64,000 nucleotides of DNA from Arthrobacter echini (GTDB lineage Bacteria; Actinomycetota; Actinomycetes; Actinomycetales; Micrococcaceae). The stretch is from positions 62,001-126,000 of the forward strand of contig NZ_SSWH01000009.1 of assembly GCF_004803505.1 (NCBI RefSeq), read 5' to 3'. Below are positions 34,044 to 43,488 of this stretch, in pieces. Every line of letters starts with the position of its first letter. Position 1 is the stretch's first letter. The notes under the pieces are model-generated. The model did not search any database. It was given only the letters and a program-made list of their open reading frames with translations, and was not told where the DNA came from. A program made the position numbers and the translations under genes.

Positions 34044-36695
34044 TCAGCCGACCCTGTTCGTGCTGCGTCGTGGGAGCCAGATGATCAGGGCCACGATCGC
34101 GGCGAGGAGCAGCAGGCCGCCGACGACGATCGCGGTGATCGCTCCGGCGCTGAGTGCGCCGTCGTTGGAGGATGCTGCCTCACTCGAGTCGTCCGAGCTG
34201 CTGTCCCCGTCGGCATTCGAGGCTGCGGCGCCGCCGGCCAGGGCGATGCAGGTACCGGTAGCGTCCTGCTGTTCACAGGTGAAGTTGACCGTCTCGGTCA
34301 GGGGCACGCTGTTGGAGGCACCACCGACGTGGACGGTGTAATCGCCCTCGGCCTGCTTCCAGTCGCCCTCGTCCCATTCCTGCAGCTGGTCGGATTCGGA
34401 CTTGAAGTAGCTGAAGGGGTGGTTGGAGGCGTTGGAGTCGAGCACGACACTCACGTCCCTGCTCTCGCCTGGCTCGAGCACGTCCTTGCTGAACCCGACC
34501 AGGCGCTTGCTCGGCTCCTGCGCCTCCTCCGGCAGGGTGAGGTAGACCTGTGAGGCCTCCGCGCCGGCGACGTCACCGGTGTTGGTCACCCGGTACTGCA
34601 CGGTCATCACCGTCTGGTCCGGGCTCGGGTGCTCGATCTGGTCGACCCGCAGCTGGTCGTACTCGAAGTCCGTGTAGGACAGCCCGTGGCCGAAGGCGAA
34701 CGCCGGCTCGACGTCGTTCTTCTCGTACCACCGGTACCCCATCGCCAGGTCCTCCTCGTAGTAGGTGACCAGCTGGGGCGGGCACTCCTGCGCATCGGCA
34801 TCGGCGTCGTCGCCGACCCCGAAGCCGCTCGGAACGCCCTGCCCGCCACAGGTGCCGGTCTCCTGGCGGATGCCGGGGTACTGCCGCTCGGTCTCCCAGG
34901 CGGCCTCCCTTTCGCTGGTCGGCCAGGTGACCGGGGACTTCCCGGACGGGTTGAGCCTGCCGAAGAGGATCCCGGCGACCACATCGCCGTCGTCCTGCCC
35001 GGGGAACCAAGCCGCCACGATGGCCCTGGTCTTGTCGGACCAGTCGGTGAGCACGGAGGTGCCGGTCTTGAGCACGACGACGTTGTTCGCGTTCGCGTCG
35101 GCGACCGCGTTGAGCAGCTCCAGCTGCTGGACCCCGTTGACCTCCGACAGGGCGAAGGTTTCCAGGTCCTGCGACTCGCGAGGAGTGGTACCGAGCATCA
35201 TGATGACGAGGTCGGATTCCTCGGCCAGCTCCACCGCCGAGGCGATGTCGGCGCCGTCGTTGTAGGTCACGGTCGCCTCCGAACCGAGTCGTTCCAGTTC
35301 GTTCCTGATGCCCTCCTCCGGGGTGACCGTCTCCTGCGTCGCGGTCATCACGAGCTCGCTCGGGCTACCGTTCCTCGGTGGCATGGACGCCTGGCCTGCG
35401 AACCAGTCCGGCCCGATGAGCGCGACCGAACCGATGTCCCCGCTCTCCACACTGCCGCCCAGCGGAAGGGTGTCCTCGGTGTTCTGCAGCAGGACCACCC
35501 CGCCCTCGGCGAGTGTGCGTGCCGTGTCCCGGTGCGCCTCCAGATCGTCCTCCCCGAAGGAGTCCAACGGATCATCGAAATTGCCGAACGTGAACATCTG
35601 CACATAGCGCGGGCGCAGGACCCGGTCGATGTCCGCGGGGACGATATGGCCTTCGCGGATATGCTCCTTCAAAGCATCCGCCGTGTAGTAGATCGGCTCG
35701 AAGTCCAGCTCCCAGCCCACACCGGCATTCAGGGAATTCAGCGTGTTGTGCATCGCCCGACGGTCCGCCTCGATCCACCCGGTGAAACCCCACGTGTCCA
35801 GGGTCTGCCTCAGGAGTGTCTCGTTACCGCAGGCCCAGCGACCATTGACCATGGGGAACGAGCACATCACCGCGGCGACCTCGGCGTCCTTGACCGCCAT
35901 CTCGAACGGCAGCAGATACAACTCATGCATCGCCCGCGCCGGAACATGCACCGCCGAGGTCCAACGCTCCACGTCGTACTCGTTGTCGTTGAGGGCATAA
36001 TGCTTCATCATCGCCTGGGTACCCTCGGACTGGGTGCCACGGATCTGCGCGCTCTGGATCGTACCGGCGAGGAAGGGATCCTCACTGGGATACTCCTGCG
36101 CGCGCCCGGCGAACGGGTTCCGCAGCAGATTCAGCCCAGGCCCCAGCAGCACCGGATGCGCGAAGGACTTCGCCTCCGCCCCCAGGACCGCACCCCACCC
36201 CTCGACGGCGGTCGTGTCGAAACTCGCCGCATTCAGCGGAGCCGACGGACCACCGGTCTTGATCGGCTCCGGAGAACAATCACCGCCCCTGATCCCGGTA
36301 CCCTGATTGACCTCCCGCATCGTGGGAATCCCCAGGGACTCGATACCCTCGATATGCCGCCCGATGCGCGTGAAGCCGCACTCGGCCTGCTCCCCGCCCT
36401 CGGCGAGATACGTGCCCTCGATGTCGTTCTCCTCGGGCAGATTCTGCATCTGCTGGATCTTCTGGTCCAGCGTCATCGCCGACAGCAGCTCATCCGCCCG
36501 CTCCTGCGGTGTCAGCTCCGAATCCATCCACGGCTGATCCGACGGATCACTCTGCCGCACCGGACTGATCAACGCCCCAGGCGCGGCCAGCGCAGCGCTC
36601 ATCGACCCGCCCACGAGCCCGACGCTGAGGACCGCAGCACCCACCACCGCCGCATATCTGTTCCCGAAGTAACGCATTGAAGACTTCCTTAGCAT
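34044..36695 (-). CDS. Secreted glycoside hydrolase family 3 (beta-glucosidase-like)
   Basis: 883 residues. A signal peptide ends near AALA (about 37). The GH3 TIM-barrel domain spans about 60-380, and the nucleophile Asp is probably that in GWIEADRRAM, where most relatives have SDWGA. The second alpha/beta domain (about 395-660, GGVVLLQNTEDTLPLGG) and Fn3-like domain (about 720-800, VTNTGDVAGAEASQVYL) follow. A Ser/Asp linker, one membrane helix and RRSTNR tail close the protein, so it is anchored outside the cell. It probably trims plant or fungal beta-glycans. ATG at 36677 is an alternative start. It is divergent from a beta-helix lipoprotein. Confidence 0.92.
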   Translation of the reverse strand: MLRKSSMRYFGNRYAAVVGAAVLSVGLVGGSMSAALAAPGALISPVRQSDPSDQPWMDSELTPQERADELLSAMTLDQKIQQMQNLPEENDIEGTYLAEGGEQAECGFTRIGRHIEGIESLGIPTMREVNQGTGIRGGDCSPEPIKTGGPSAPLNAASFDTTAVEGWGAVLGAEAKSFAHPVLLGPGLNLLRNPFAGRAQEYPSEDPFLAGTIQSAQIRGTQSEGTQAMMKHYALNDNEYDVERWTSAVHVPARAMHELYLLPFEMAVKDAEVAAVMCSFPMVNGRWACGNETLLRQTLDTWGFTGWIEADRRAMHNTLNSLNAGVGWELDFEPIYYTADALKEHIREGHIVPADIDRVLRPRYVQMFTFGNFDDPLDSFGEDDLEAHRDTARTLAEGGVVLLQNTEDTLPLGGSVESGDIGSVALIGPDWFAGQASMPPRNGSPSELVMTATQETVTPEEGIRNELERLGSEATVTYNDGADIASAVELAEESDLVIMMLGTTPRESQDLETFALSEVNGVQQLELLNAVADANANNVVVLKTGTSVLTDWSDKTRAIVAAWFPGQDDGDVVAGILFGRLNPSGKSPVTWPTSEREAAWETERQYPGIRQETGTCGGQGVPSGFGVGDDADADAQECPPQLVTYYEEDLAMGYRWYEKNDVEPAFAFGHGLSYTDFEYDQLRVDQIEHPSPDQTVMTVQYRVTNTGDVAGAEASQVYLTLPEEAQEPSKRLVGFSKDVLEPGESRDVSVVLDSNASNHPFSYFKSESDQLQEWDEGDWKQAEGDYTVHVGGASNSVPLTETVNFTCEQQDATGTCIALAGGAAASNADGDSSSDDSSEAASSNDGALSAGAITAIVVGGLLLLAAIVALIIWLPRRSTNRVG

Positions 36696-36969
36696 TCAGG
36701 TGCACCGGAACAAGCCGACCGACATCCGATGACAGCCCTCCGTCCCGTCTTGTCGCTTCAACCTACAGCCGCGAACAACACCCACGGGACCCAACGCCCG
36801 ACTTTCCCGGCATCGGTATGATCCGGGCATCATGTGGTACACGGCCCACGCGCTCCGTCACCGGCCTGCAGGGTCCCATCGTTTGCGACCCTAGACTGGG
36901 ACAGGTCGTACGGTCGGGGCACCGTGGTGCACCACCCCTCTGCCTGGCCCCTGGAAGGAATGGAGCCTG

Positions 36970-38520
36970 ATGCCGGTCTCTCGGCGCGCTTTCCTCACCG
37001 GTGCCGCTGTCCTGGGGATCGGCGCTGTCAGCGCCTGCGAGAGTGCCCCCTCCACCTGGCAGTCGCGGCTGCTCGGCGTCGCGAAGGACGGCACGCTGAC
37101 CTATCACGAGCCGAACGGCTACCGGCTTCCGGACTTCGGCGCCGTCGGCTATCGCGGTGGCCAACAGCTCCCGACGGTCGAGACCGTCCGGACCGTCGGC
37201 CCGATCGAGGGGGACAACACCGCGCACCTGCAGTCGGCGATCGACGAGGTGGCCGGTATGCCCCTGGGCCCCCAGGGATTCAGAGGAGCCCTGGAACTGC
37301 GTCCGGGAACGTACAGGATCAAAGGCACGCTCAGGGTTGCCGGGAACGGCGTCGTCCTGCGGGGCGCGGGAGACGGTGAGGACCCGGAGACGAACACCGT
37401 CCTGCGGGCCGTCGGGAACTCACCCTCGGCGCGTGACGTCATCGTGGTCGGCACCAGGGGCTCATGGAACGGCCAGGACCCGGATACCCGCACGAAGGTG
37501 ACCGATGAGCTCGTGCCGCTCGGGTCCACCTCGCTCACCGTGGCCGATCCCGGCTCCCTGGGAGAGGGTGACCTGGTCGTCATCGTTCATCCGGACGACC
37601 CCACCTGGCTGAAAGCCATCGACCGTGGGGGCACCGAGGATGATCCGTCATGGAAGCCGGACGACGTGCCGATCATGTACCTGCGGCGCGTCGTCGAGGT
37701 GTCCGGAGACCGCATCACCATCGATGCCCCGCTCTACCAGGCTCTCGACCGGTCCCTCACCCGCTGCTACCTGTACCGGTGGGACGAGGCAGGGCTGAGC
37801 ACGGACATCGGTGTGGAGAAGCTGCGGATAGACATCAAGGCCAGCGGCACGAAGGACAGGAAGCACGCCGCCAACGGCATCAGGCTGATGAATCTGCGCG
37901 ATGCGTGGGTCCGCGACTGCACCGTCCTGCGCTTCGCCAAAGCAGGCATCTACACCACCTACACGACGCAGGCCACCGTAGCTGGTTGCCATGCCCTCGA
38001 GCCCGCATCACCGATTCGCCCCGGCTACCGGTACAACTTCGACGCCGAACAGGGCTCGCAGCAGATCCTGTTCACCGACTGCCATGCCACCCAGGGGCGT
38101 CATTCCTTCGTGGCGAACGGTGGCAGCAGCACGTCGGGCATCGTGTTCCACCGCACGACCGCAACCGGTAGCCGGGCATCGTCCGAGGGTCATCGGCGCT
38201 GGTCACAGGGCCTGCTGTTCGACAACCACGAGGAGATCCGCCCCCGCGTGGACACGACGATCCTGCTGGGCAGCAGGGGTGACTACGGCAGCGGCCATGG
38301 CTGGTCGGCGGTCAATTCCGTTGCCTGGAACACCAGGGCCTCCGCCCGGTTGGTGGTCCAGCGACCTCCCACGGCCCAGAACTTCGCCATCGGCTGCGGC
38401 GGCCGGGTCACCGGCAACGGACCGGTCGACGCCCCCACCGGCTACCGCGAGGGCACCGGCCGTCCCGGCCTGGAGCCCGCATCCCTCTACGAGGCCCAGC
38501 ACGCGGCATCGACCCGCTGA
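36970..38520 (+). CDS. Tat-type lipoprotein with right-handed beta-helix (pectate-lyase-like) fold
   Basis: 516 residues. SRRAFLTGAAVLG near the start is a Tat motif, and VSAC (Cys near 22) a lipobox, so it is probably exported folded and lipid-anchored. Domain start YRLPDFGAVGYRGG and DNTAHLQSAIDEV resemble Pectate_lyase_3 proteins. Repeated short strands such as GALELRPGTYRIKGTLRVAGNGVVLRGAG and ANGIRLMNLRDAWVRDCTVLRFAKAGIYT make the helix. It likely binds or cleaves a polysaccharide; the catalytic residues are not obvious. It is divergent from the family 3 glycosidase, which hints at a shared polysaccharide-use role. Confidence 0.85.
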   Translation: MPVSRRAFLTGAAVLGIGAVSACESAPSTWQSRLLGVAKDGTLTYHEPNGYRLPDFGAVGYRGGQQLPTVETVRTVGPIEGDNTAHLQSAIDEVAGMPLGPQGFRGALELRPGTYRIKGTLRVAGNGVVLRGAGDGEDPETNTVLRAVGNSPSARDVIVVGTRGSWNGQDPDTRTKVTDELVPLGSTSLTVADPGSLGEGDLVVIVHPDDPTWLKAIDRGGTEDDPSWKPDDVPIMYLRRVVEVSGDRITIDAPLYQALDRSLTRCYLYRWDEAGLSTDIGVEKLRIDIKASGTKDRKHAANGIRLMNLRDAWVRDCTVLRFAKAGIYTTYTTQATVAGCHALEPASPIRPGYRYNFDAEQGSQQILFTDCHATQGRHSFVANGGSSTSGIVFHRTTATGSRASSEGHRRWSQGLLFDNHEEIRPRVDTTILLGSRGDYGSGHGWSAVNSVAWNTRASARLVVQRPPTAQNFAIGCGGRVTGNGPVDAPTGYREGTGRPGLEPASLYEAQHAASTR

Positions 38521-38566
38521 GGACCGGCGCAGGCCGGCACCTGCCCGGCAGCACCACACGATCCGG

Positions 38567-38983
38567 CTAGGAGAGCTGGGCGCTGGCCTCCGGATCGGAG
38601 TCGCGCAGCAGAGCCGCTACCCGCTCCGCCTCGTCCATCTCGCCGATGGACGCTGCTGCCCGGCCCAGGGCGTAGAGCGCGCGCAGGAAGCCACGATTCG
38701 GCTCGTGCGAATAGGGCACCGGACCCGTCCCACGCCAGCCACTGCGCCGGAGCGCATCGAGACCGCGATGGTAGCCGGTGCGGGCGAACGCGTAGGACTC
38801 GATGGTCCGGCCCTCGGCGTAGGCCTCGTCGGCCAGGACGGCCCAGACGAGCGACGACGTCGGATGGGCCGCTGCGAGATCGAGCGCCTCGTCCCCGGCG
38901 GCCAGGCGCTCCACGACCTCGGGCTCCTCGGGCAGCAGGGTCGGGTCGGGACCCAGCAGATTCTTCCTGAACTCGTCGGACAC
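38567..38983 (-). CDS. DUF3151 family protein
   Basis: 138 residues, all helical and soluble. LLGPDPTLLPEEPEV at the start, HPTSSLVWAVLADEA and YAFARTGYHRGLDALRRSGWRG...PNRGFLRALYALGRAA are the family blocks. It is commonly found right after class II aldolase in actinobacteria, as here, where its ATG lies three bases after the fba stop. The function is unknown; the tetratricopeptide-like helices suggest a binding role. Confidence 0.9.
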   Translation of the reverse strand: MSDEFRKNLLGPDPTLLPEEPEVVERLAAGDEALDLAAAHPTSSLVWAVLADEAYAEGRTIESYAFARTGYHRGLDALRRSGWRGTGPVPYSHEPNRGFLRALYALGRAAASIGEMDEAERVAALLRDSDPEASAQLS

Positions 38984-38986
38984 GGC

Positions 38987-40006
38987 TCAGAGCTTCTTGC
39001 CGGCGGAACCGAGGGAGGTGGCGGCGCTGACCACACGGGCTGCCATCCCGGCTTCGGCCGCAGCGCCCCAGACGCGCGGGTCATAGGTCTTCTTGTTGCC
39101 GACCTCGCCGTCGATCTTCAGGACGCCGTCGTAGTTCTTCAGCATGTGGTCGGCCACCGGACGCGTGAACGAGTACTGCGTGTCGGTGTCGATGTTCATC
39201 TTGACGACGCCGTAGGAGACGGCGTCGGCGATCTCCTGTTCCGAGGAACCGGAGCCGCCGTGGAACACGAGGTCGAACGGCTTGTCCTTGCCGATCTTCT
39301 GACCCACCTTCTGCTGGATCTCCTCGAGGATCTCCGGCCGCAGCTTGACCCCGCCGGGCTTGTACACCCCGTGGACATTGCCGAACGTCAGGGCGGTGAT
39401 GTACCGGCCGTGCTCACCGGCGCCGAGTGCGTCGATGGTGGCCAGCGCGTCGTCGACCGTGGTGTAGAGCTTGTCGTTGATGGCGTTCTCGACGCCGTCC
39501 TCCTCGCCACCGACCGTGCCGATCTCGACCTCGAGGATCATCTTGGCCGCGGTCATGCGGGGCAGGATCTCGCGGGCGATGCGCAGATTCTCCTCGAGGG
39601 TCTCCGCCGAGCCGTCCCACATGTGCGAGTTGAAGATGGGATCGCGGCCGTTCTTCACGGCGTCCTCGGAGGCCGCGAGCAGGGGTAGCACCAGGTCGTC
39701 GAGCTTGTCCTTGGGGCAGTGGTCGGTGTGCAGGGCGATGTTGACGTCGTACTTCCTCGCCACCTCCTTGGCGAAGGCCGCGAAGCCGAGCGCGCCGGTC
39801 GCCATGTGTTTCACGCTCGCGCCGGACCAGTAGGCGGCGCCGCCCGTGGAGACCTGCACGATGCCGTCGGACTCCGCCTCGGCGAAGCCGCGCATCGCCG
39901 CGTTGAGGGTCTGGGAGGAGGTCACGTTCACAGCGGGGAAGGCGAAGCCGTCCGCCTTCGCGCGGTCGAGCATCTCGGCGTAGACATCAGGGGTGGCAAT
40001 AGGCAT
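38987..40006 (-). CDS. fba: Class II fructose-bisphosphate aldolase
   Basis: 339 residues. It cleaves fructose 1,6-bisphosphate in glycolysis and runs backward in gluconeogenesis, using zinc. HTDHCPKD (zinc His and catalytic Asp, about 97-104), EVEIGTVGGEEDG, and FHGGSGSSEQEI are class II signatures. ATG at 40006 has AGAAGGAG eight bases upstream. It lies between an RNA methyltransferase and DUF3151, all on the minus strand; the 71-bp gap upstream may hold its own promoter. Confidence 0.97.
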   Translation of the reverse strand: MPIATPDVYAEMLDRAKADGFAFPAVNVTSSQTLNAAMRGFAEAESDGIVQVSTGGAAYWSGASVKHMATGALGFAAFAKEVARKYDVNIALHTDHCPKDKLDDLVLPLLAASEDAVKNGRDPIFNSHMWDGSAETLEENLRIAREILPRMTAAKMILEVEIGTVGGEEDGVENAINDKLYTTVDDALATIDALGAGEHGRYITALTFGNVHGVYKPGGVKLRPEILEEIQQKVGQKIGKDKPFDLVFHGGSGSSEQEIADAVSYGVVKMNIDTDTQYSFTRPVADHMLKNYDGVLKIDGEVGNKKTYDPRVWGAAAEAGMAARVVSAATSLGSAGKKL

Positions 40007-40077
40007 GCTGTGAACTCCTTCTGGGTAGGTGCTTGCTTCATCCTAGCGAGCGGACCTGCACGGCGCAGTCGGCCCCG

Positions 40078-40737
40078 TCAGGGGTGCTGGTCGAAGACAT
40101 GCTGGCGCACCCAGCCGTGCATGGCGATCGCCGCCGCCGCCGAGGCATTGATAGAACGGGTCGAACCGAACTGCGCGATGGACAGCGTCGCCTGGGCCGC
40201 CTCGTGCATCTCCGGCGTCAGACCCGGACCCTCCTGCCCGAACACGAGCACGCAGCGCGTGGGCAGCTCGTACGTCTCCAGCGGCACCGAGTCGGGGAAG
40301 TTGTCGATCCCTATCACCGCCAGCCCCGCCGCTGCGGCCCACGCGGTGAAGTCGGCCACGCTCGGGTGGTGGCGCACGTGCTGGTAGCGGTCGGTGACCA
40401 TGGCGCCGCGCCTGTTCCACCGGCGTCGCCCGATGATGTGGACCTCTCCGGCCAGAAAGGCGTTGGCCGTGCGCACCACCGAACCGATGTTCAGATCGTG
40501 CTGCCAGTTCTCGATGGCGACATGGAAGCCGTGCCGGCGTTCGTCGAGATCCGCCACGATCGCCTCGTGCCTCCAGTAGCGGTACCCGTCGACGACGTTG
40601 CGGGTGTCCCCGGCAGCCAGCAGCGCGCGGTCCCAGTGCTCGCCGTCGGGCCAGGGTCCCTCCCACGGGCCGACGCCCACCGGCTGCGGCGCGGCCTCGT
40701 CGGCGGTGGCGCCGGGCGCGGTCAGGGATTCGTTCAC
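40078..40737 (-). CDS. TrmH/SpoU-family RNA 2'-O-methyltransferase
   Basis: 219 residues from GTG at 40737. The three SpoU motifs appear as NIGSVVRTANAF (about 95-106), LVFGQEGPGL (about 171-180) and QFGSTRSINASAAAAIAMHGW (about 195-215), which form the trefoil-knot SAM site. The N-terminal 50 residues are low complexity. The target nucleotide (tRNA or rRNA) cannot be told from this. It is divergent from the HAD hydrolase and upstream of fba on the same strand. Confidence 0.92.
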   Translation of the reverse strand: MNESLTAPGATADEAAPQPVGVGPWEGPWPDGEHWDRALLAAGDTRNVVDGYRYWRHEAIVADLDERRHGFHVAIENWQHDLNIGSVVRTANAFLAGEVHIIGRRRWNRRGAMVTDRYQHVRHHPSVADFTAWAAAAGLAVIGIDNFPDSVPLETYELPTRCVLVFGQEGPGLTPEMHEAAQATLSIAQFGSTRSINASAAAAIAMHGWVRQHVFDQHP

Positions 40738-40815
40738 CGTCCAAGGGTACGGCTCTGAGGGTGGAAGACTGGACGTTGCGGTTGCCGCAGGTCCCACCCC
40801 CTCGAAAGGAAGCTC

Positions 40816-41595
40816 ATGCGCGAGAACGAACACATCGAGTGCTGGCTCACCGACATGGACGGCGTGCTGGTGCACGAGGACCATGCGATCCCCGGCGCCG
40901 CCGAACTGATCGAGCGCTGGGTGTCCACCTCGAAGCGCTTCCTCGTCCTGACCAACAACTCCATCTACACTCCCCGTGATCTCGCGGCACGCCTGAAGGC
41001 TTCCGGGCTGGAGATCCCGGAGGAGAACCTCTGGACCTCGGCGCTCGCCACTGCGCAGTTCCTGTCCGAGCAACTGCCGGGCGGCAGGGCGTTCGTGATC
41101 GGCGAGGCAGGGCTCACGACGGCGCTGCACGAGGCCGGTTTCGTCCTCACCGACACCGATCCCGACTACGTGGTGCTCGGGGAGACCCGGACGTACTCCT
41201 TCGAGGCGATCACCAAGGCCGTGCGCCTGATCCTCGACGGCGCACGGTTCATCGTCACGAATCCCGATGTCACGGGTCCTTCCAAGGAGGGACCCATGCC
41301 GGCGACCGGTGCCGTGGCGGCAATGATCACCGCAGCCACCAGCCGTGACCCCTATATCGTGGGCAAACCCAATCCGATGATGTTCCGCTCGGCCATGAAC
41401 CGGATCGAGGCCCACTCGGAGACGACGGCGATGATCGGGGACCGTATGGACACCGACATCGTCGCGGGGATGGAGGCTGGACTGCACACGGTCCTCGTGC
41501 TCAGCGGGATCACTCAGCAGAAGGACATCGACACCTTCCCGTTCCGGCCCGGCCAGGTCTGCACGTCGGTCGCGGACCTGGTCGAGCAGGTCTGA
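40816..41595 (+). CDS. HAD-superfamily phosphatase, NagD-like (class IIA)
   Basis: 259 residues. Motif I is DMDGV (Asp13, Asp15), motif II is TNNS, and GDRMDTDI is motif IV. The cap sits between motifs II and III, the NagD/PGP layout, acting on sugar or nucleotide phosphates. KPNPMMFRSAMNRI is typical of the group. Cytoplasmic. ATG at 40816 has GAAAGGAAG a few bases upstream. Nothing nearby defines the substrate. Confidence 0.9.
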   Translation: MRENEHIECWLTDMDGVLVHEDHAIPGAAELIERWVSTSKRFLVLTNNSIYTPRDLAARLKASGLEIPEENLWTSALATAQFLSEQLPGGRAFVIGEAGLTTALHEAGFVLTDTDPDYVVLGETRTYSFEAITKAVRLILDGARFIVTNPDVTGPSKEGPMPATGAVAAMITAATSRDPYIVGKPNPMMFRSAMNRIEAHSETTAMIGDRMDTDIVAGMEAGLHTVLVLSGITQQKDIDTFPFRPGQVCTSVADLVEQV

Positions 41596-41614
41596 GTCCG
41601 GGCTGCCGGGGGTG

Positions 41615-42613
41615 CTAGAACGCACTCTTCCACGCACCACCGGTGGGCAGCGGCGCGTACTCCCTCTCCACAGCGGTGATGATCGGCTGATAGATCGCCG
41701 AGTTCCACTGGGGACTCGCGTGGGCGGGTAGCGCCCCCTCGGTCACGTAGTCGGTGGCCGCCACGTTGTCGGGCAGTGCCCGCGCCCACCCGGTCGGTGC
41801 CGTCGAGTAGTCCACCACCTCGTCGTCCGGGTTGCCCGCGAAGACGATCCTGGTGTCCCCGAGGGACAACCGGAATCTCGACACGTCGAAGTGGTAGATG
41901 TAGGACGATTGCGACTGGACCAGCTCCGTGCTGGGGGCCAGGGGCGAGAGCTGTTCGAGGGACTGCTGGAGGATCTGGCCCCAGGTGCGCTCGTTCTTGT
42001 GGGCGATCCGCTCGCCCAGCTCGTAGGTTCCGCGAAGGCTGATCGGGACTCTCACGCCGGCCTCGTAGAGCCGGACGACGCCGTTGAACATCCGCTGGTC
42101 CCGAACGTCGAAGCGACTGGACGGGGAGGAGTCGAGGAAGATCAGTTCCACCGGGATACCGCGGTCCTGCAGGCGGGCTGCCACCTCGACCGCCACCATG
42201 CCACCGAAACTGTGACCGTAGAAGTACAGCTTCTCGAGCTGGAAGTTCGCGACGAAACGGTTCATGGTCGCGACGATGGCATTGATGTCCAGACCGCGGT
42301 TCGAGTACCCCATGGCGGCGAGCTGTCCGCGGCGGGAGAGCGCCGGGCGCAACGAATCCAGGATCCAGAGCCCTTCCTCCCAGCTGGTCTTGAACCCGGG
42401 GAAGAGAACCCAGCGGGCCCTGGGGAAACGCCGGCGCGCGCGGTCGTCGTCGAGTGACAGGATCCGGTTCTGCTGGCGCTGATTCTGGATCACTCGCGTG
42501 ATCACGAGGTCCGTACCGATGACTGCCGCGGCCGCCGAACCGATGAGGAAGGACCTGCGCGAGGAGGCATGGAGATCCCTCGCCTGCTGCAGCGCCCCGT
42601 CGTCGTCGATCAT
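41615..42613 (-). CDS. Membrane-tethered alpha/beta hydrolase
   Basis: 332 residues. SSRRSFLIGSAAAAVIGTDLVIT (about 17-39) is a signal anchor with an RR motif that could be Tat-dependent. The nucleophile elbow GHSFGG places Ser135, and later NPDDEVVDYS and the C-terminal His-containing segment could complete the triad. The N-terminal half WVLFPGFKTSWEEGLWIL resembles esterase/thioesterase-type folds. The substrate is unknown. It lies 28 bp after pyrE on the same strand, perhaps co-transcribed. Confidence 0.82.
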   Translation of the reverse strand: MIDDDGALQQARDLHASSRRSFLIGSAAAAVIGTDLVITRVIQNQRQQNRILSLDDDRARRRFPRARWVLFPGFKTSWEEGLWILDSLRPALSRRGQLAAMGYSNRGLDINAIVATMNRFVANFQLEKLYFYGHSFGGMVAVEVAARLQDRGIPVELIFLDSSPSSRFDVRDQRMFNGVVRLYEAGVRVPISLRGTYELGERIAHKNERTWGQILQQSLEQLSPLAPSTELVQSQSSYIYHFDVSRFRLSLGDTRIVFAGNPDDEVVDYSTAPTGWARALPDNVAATDYVTEGALPAHASPQWNSAIYQPIITAVEREYAPLPTGGAWKSAF

Positions 42614-42641
42614 GTACCGTTCCGCTTCACGCTGCCCCTCG

Positions 42642-43217
42642 TCAGGGAAGACCCAGCTCCTCCTTGCCGAATGCGAAGAGATACGGCACGGCGGCCTCGG
42701 ACTCGATGCGCTCCCTGGAGCCGGTGTCCCTATCGACGATCACCGCGACCGCCCGGACGTCACCGCCCGCACGCCGCACGCCGTCGACCGCCGTCAGTGC
42801 GGAACCGCCTGTCGTGGACGTGTCCTCGAGGACGACCACGGCGCGACCGGCCACGTCGGGTCCTTCGACCTGGCGCACCATACCGTGCGTCTTCTGGGTC
42901 TTGCGCACCACGAAGGCGTCGACCGGGCGCCCGGCACGCGCTGCCGCATGCATCACGGCCGTCGCCACCGGGTCGGCGCCCATCGTGAGTCCGCCGGCAG
43001 CCTCGAAGGCGATGCCGGCGTCGTCCAGCATCTGCAGCATGACCCGCCCCACGAGGACTGATGCCTCGTGGTGGAGCGTGATACGGCGGAGGTCTATGTA
43101 GTAGTCGGCTTCGAGACCGCTGGAGAGCGTGACGCGCTCATGCACGACGGCGAGTTCCCTGATCAGCTCGAGGAGCCGGGCACGGTCGGCGCTCTGGGCG
43201 GAGATCTCGGCGGTCAT
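42642..43217 (-). CDS. pyrE: Orotate phosphoribosyltransferase
   Basis: 191 residues. It joins orotate and PRPP to make OMP in pyrimidine synthesis. The PRPP loop VVVLEDTSTTGGSAL (about 126-140) and FVVRKTQKTHG (about 103-113, catalytic Lys loop) are clear. The N-terminal SSGLEADYYIDLRR fits the family. The length is a little short but typical for actinobacteria. It is separate from other pyr genes here and divergent from the DUF559-type gene, with a palindromic repeat element between them. Confidence 0.96.
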   Translation of the reverse strand: MTAEISAQSADRARLLELIRELAVVHERVTLSSGLEADYYIDLRRITLHHEASVLVGRVMLQMLDDAGIAFEAAGGLTMGADPVATAVMHAAARAGRPVDAFVVRKTQKTHGMVRQVEGPDVAGRAVVVLEDTSTTGGSALTAVDGVRRAGGDVRAVAVIVDRDTGSRERIESEAAVPYLFAFGKEELGLP

Positions 43218-43330
43218 CCGGTCAGTCTAGCGAGCGGGCAGGTGCTCCGGCGCTCCCTGCCAGCACCGTCGGCGGTGCTGACCTGGAATCCGGCCGGGCC
43301 TTCGCCGTCAGGCCTCGGCGTCGGTCGGCA

Positions 43331-43415
43331 ATCCGGGGGCTTTGAGCCCGCAGTGGGCCGATCCAGCGGCGTGTCGCCGTCCGACACGCGTCTGACTGGT
43401 TCGACGTCCCCGGAT
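43331..43415. repeat. Intergenic palindromic element, copy A
   Basis: 85 bp bounded by ATCCGGGG at the left and CCCCGGAT at the right, with a central hairpin GGCGTGTCG/CGACACGC. It lies in the divergent region between pyrE and the 43489 gene. A separate small hairpin CAGCACCG-TCGG-CGGTGCTG (43261-43280) lies beside it. No flanking target duplication is obvious. Confidence 0.75.
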
Positions 43416-43488
43416 CAGCACCGCTGCAGTTGTCCACGTATGAGCCCGTTCTCACCCGGAACCGTCCTGTGGGCGGTGGAATCGACGC

